Assembly: GCA_022825185.1 (NCBI GenBank)
Contig: JAJDYK010000197.1
Coordinates: 1-14,891, forward strand
Length of the DNA stretch: 14,891 bases
Direction: 5' to 3'
Source of the DNA: Candidatus Latescibacterota bacterium
GTDB taxonomy: Bacteria > Latescibacterota > UBA2968 > UBA8231
The notes beneath the pieces are model-generated. The model saw only the letters and a list, made by a program, of their open reading frames with translations. It made no database searches and was not told where the DNA came from. The position numbers and the translations under genes were made by a program. Shown here in pieces: positions 12,862 through 14,891 of this stretch (positions within the stretch are counted from its first letter, which is position 1; each line of letters begins with the position of its first letter).

Positions 12862-14891
12862 ATGAAGACCATTGGGACTTTTGTCTGCGCCTTGTTGTTG
12901 GGCGCGGTGTGTGCCAGCGCTCAGGGAGCGGGCCATCGCGTCACCGCCGACCAAGTCGTGGTCAACAGTCAGCGGCACTGGCAAAACTGGTCTTTCGGAG
13001 CGGGTACCCTAGACATTGGGAGTGACGGTGAAGTCCGGCCACGGCGGCTGCGCAAGAATATCAATGCCGTGGAGAACGCCCGCGAATTCTTGCGCCTGAA
13101 TCCTCCCAATTACATCAAAAAAGACGCGGCCGATATCGAACTTAGCGACGGCATCCGCGCTGGCTCCAATGCGCCGGGTGTACTGGCACTCTTTGACGGC
13201 GATATGGAGACCTATTGGGAACCTGACGCGCTCGAGTTAGGTGTCGATTTGGCGACGCAGTGGTGGTTTATCGTCGATCTGGGCCGCTTCGTCATGGCCC
13301 GCAAGATCGTGCTCAAGTTTGTCGATGAAGCACTGGGCGACCCCTTCTTGCAGTTTGATGTGCTGGTTTCGGAAGGTCGCCAACCCAAGGGCAACAGCCG
13401 TTCCGAAACGCCGGAGTTCAGACGAGTGGCGCGCACCTTGGTGCCCAACAAGCACCAGCGGCTCTTTGAAATCGAGTTGGAGTACGCAGAAGAGTTTGCG
13501 GGCATGGGCCTGCGCTTCGTACAGGTGCTGGTGACCGGCAGCGACTTTGCCCAGGGGCGGGAGATCAGCCGCGACGAGTACGAGGCCCTGTTAGAGGCAG
13601 ACCGGGGGGCGATCCTCTACCACAAGCTGCTGCCGAACGGCAATGAGGCGGCGGTCAAAAAGGAGGTTTATGACCGGCTCGAAGCATCGCGGCAAGGTCC
13701 GGTGCGCTATTTCGTGCGCGAAAGGCCGCGCCTAGCCGAGTTGGAAGTGTGGGCCGAAGGCGACGAGATCCTGATCAATACGGTCGAGCGCGGGGGCATG
13801 GTTACTTCTACCCAATCGCTGGCGCTGGCGAGTTTATTCGACGGTGATGTGCTCAGCTTTAGCGAGGTAATTTTCATCTTTTCCCCTGGGCAATTAAAGT
13901 CACCAGAGGGCGAGGTGTTTTTCGATATGGGAGCTTCGTTCTGGATCGACGCTTTCCGCATGGCCTTGGGAGCGCGCCAGCGCAATTTTGAGGGTTATAG
14001 ACTGGATTTCTCCAATGGCGAGCGCGAGGCAGACGGTAGCCTCAAGTGGACTTCCGCGGCCGCAGTGAGTGGTGCGGAAGTCCTCAGTGCCAGCACGATT
14101 GGCACCCAAAGCGTAATGGGCAACAACTTTAGCCCCCTAAGGGCACGTTTTTTCCGCTTCGTGTGGAATCAGATTGTGCGCGGGGTAGGCAATAGCGGTG
14201 CGGCCATTCTGGCCGATCCATCCGAGTTGCAGCTCTACGGGGAAGGGTTTATGTCGGAAGTAAGCCTGACTTCGGATCTGGTGCGGCTGGGCGGTAGCCG
14301 CAACCTAGTCTCACTCGAATGGGACGTGGATGTGCCGCCGGGCACGAGTGTGCTGGTGCAGACGCGCACCGGCAACGAGCTGGCCGAGAACTTGCGCTAT
14401 TTCAAAAAAGACGGCACCGAAGTAAGCAAAGACCAGTACGATAAGCTGCTGTCGATATTCAAGGGGGATATTATCGCCGAGGAAGTAGTAGGCGGGGATT
14501 GGAGCGACTGGAGCCAGCCGGGCGAAGATCCCAGCGGCAGTCCGATTACTTCGCCGTCGCCGCGCGAGTTCCTAGAGATCCGGGCAACCCTGTTGTCGGA
14601 TGCTCCTTCAGTGAGCGCGACTTTGCGTTCGATCCGGCTCAATTTCACGCATCCGGTGGCGCAGAGCCTGACGGGAGAGGTGGCACCGGCGGTGGTAGAG
14701 ACGCTGGGGAAAGAGCAGCGCTTTTCGCTCTTTGTGCGGCCGGACTTCAACTCCCGCGATCCCGGTTTCGACGAGCTTCTGCTGGTGGCACCGGCGGACA
14801 TGACGCTTGGGTTCGATGATCTGTACGCCGGTGAGGGCGAGGTGCTGGCCGGCCGCGATATGGACGGGCTGGCGATAGCCGATGTCGAGGT
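12862..14891 (+). CDS. B4: secreted double-discoidin-like surface protein, family B (3' partial)
   Basis: 676 codons are visible and the frame is still open at the window end; about 190 residues, including the C-terminal Ig-like domain, are missing. The signal peptide is 1-20 (cut at ASA/Q). It contains cysteines, but no lipobox fits because Val precedes the second Cys. The family-B block follows (GHRVTADQVVVNS, HWQNWSF, LRKNINAV), then discoidin-like 1 (LFDGDMETYWEP, QWWFIVDLGRFVMARK), discoidin-like 2 (LFDGDVLSFSEV, VFFDMGASFWIDAFRMALG), the RTG...W-x-x-WS sandwich and the start of the next one (FSLFVRPDF, GFDELLLVAP). It is the most divergent B copy: it lacks the G8 run, has KGD where B1-B3 have RGD, and does not share their identical 81-residue block. 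I checked the frame across the whole stretch and saw no stop or frameshift. Inferred: same exported surface role as B1-B3. Confidence 0.9.
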   Translation, partial: MKTIGTFVCALLLGAVCASAQGAGHRVTADQVVVNSQRHWQNWSFGAGTLDIGSDGEVRPRRLRKNINAVENAREFLRLNPPNYIKKDAADIELSDGIRAGSNAPGVLALFDGDMETYWEPDALELGVDLATQWWFIVDLGRFVMARKIVLKFVDEALGDPFLQFDVLVSEGRQPKGNSRSETPEFRRVARTLVPNKHQRLFEIELEYAEEFAGMGLRFVQVLVTGSDFAQGREISRDEYEALLEADRGAILYHKLLPNGNEAAVKKEVYDRLEASRQGPVRYFVRERPRLAELEVWAEGDEILINTVERGGMVTSTQSLALASLFDGDVLSFSEVIFIFSPGQLKSPEGEVFFDMGASFWIDAFRMALGARQRNFEGYRLDFSNGEREADGSLKWTSAAAVSGAEVLSASTIGTQSVMGNNFSPLRARFFRFVWNQIVRGVGNSGAAILADPSELQLYGEGFMSEVSLTSDLVRLGGSRNLVSLEWDVDVPPGTSVLVQTRTGNELAENLRYFKKDGTEVSKDQYDKLLSIFKGDIIAEEVVGGDWSDWSQPGEDPSGSPITSPSPREFLEIRATLLSDAPSVSATLRSIRLNFTHPVAQSLTGEVAPAVVETLGKEQRFSLFVRPDFNSRDPGFDELLLVAPADMTLGFDDLYAGEGEVLAGRDMDGLAIADVE
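13555..13704 (+). repeat. Tandem pair of helical-insert motifs in B4
   Basis: Motif a is 13555-13614 (GREISRDEYEALLEADRGAI) and motif b 13639-13704 (GNEAAV...VYDRL...RQGPV). Lengths are again 20 and 22 residues, although the rest of B4 is diverged. Confidence 0.7.

Overview
The window is one uninterrupted run of seven genes on the + strand, all encoding large exported beta-sandwich proteins. There are no RNA genes, transposases, phage genes, CRISPR repeats, enzymes or regulators. Gaps between genes are only 9-27 bp, so the genes very probably form one transcription unit that continues past both ends. The first gene lacks its start and the last lacks its end.

The genes belong to two paralogous families, called A and B here (names are mine). 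In order they are A1 (partial), B1, B2, B3, A2, A3, B4 (partial). Family A (about 640-655 aa) has a Sec signal peptide, one discoidin-like (F5/8 type C-like) module, two further beta-sandwich modules and a C-terminal FlgD/CHU_C-type Ig-like domain with the FTPNGDGxND signature. Family B (about 865-870 aa) has a signal peptide, a conserved block of about 55 residues, two discoidin-like modules, the same two beta-sandwich modules and the same C-terminal domain. A and B therefore share their C-terminal half and differ in the N-terminal, probably ligand-facing, half. Mature proteins are almost free of cysteine, and all six complete C-termini end in Ala-Tyr.

Three layers of structure go beyond a list of hypothetical surface proteins. 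(1) A 20-22-residue insert of the form G-x-E-[LVT]-[ST]-...-Y-x-x-L-...-G-x-I occurs fifteen times: once in each A protein and three times in each B protein, in loops of different modules. (2) B1, B2 and B3 are DNA mosaics. An 81-residue block is identical in all three, B2 and B3 match until the last domain, the last domain matches between B1 and B2, and the last 20 codons match between B1 and B3. This is the pattern expected from ongoing gene conversion. (3) Within this homogenised background, one loop of the second discoidin-like module varies in sequence and length in every copy.

The domain set (discoidin-like modules, FlgD/CHU_C-type C-terminus, no cysteine, moderately GC-rich DNA) suggests an uncultured Gram-negative lineage of the FCB type or a neighbour such as Latescibacterota or Poribacteria. 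That is an impression from domain style; nothing in the window fixes the taxonomy. The most plausible role is a multi-protein cell-surface or extracellular coat, fibre or adhesin set that binds glycans or another surface, with variants generated by duplication and recombination. No function can be proved from the sequence.
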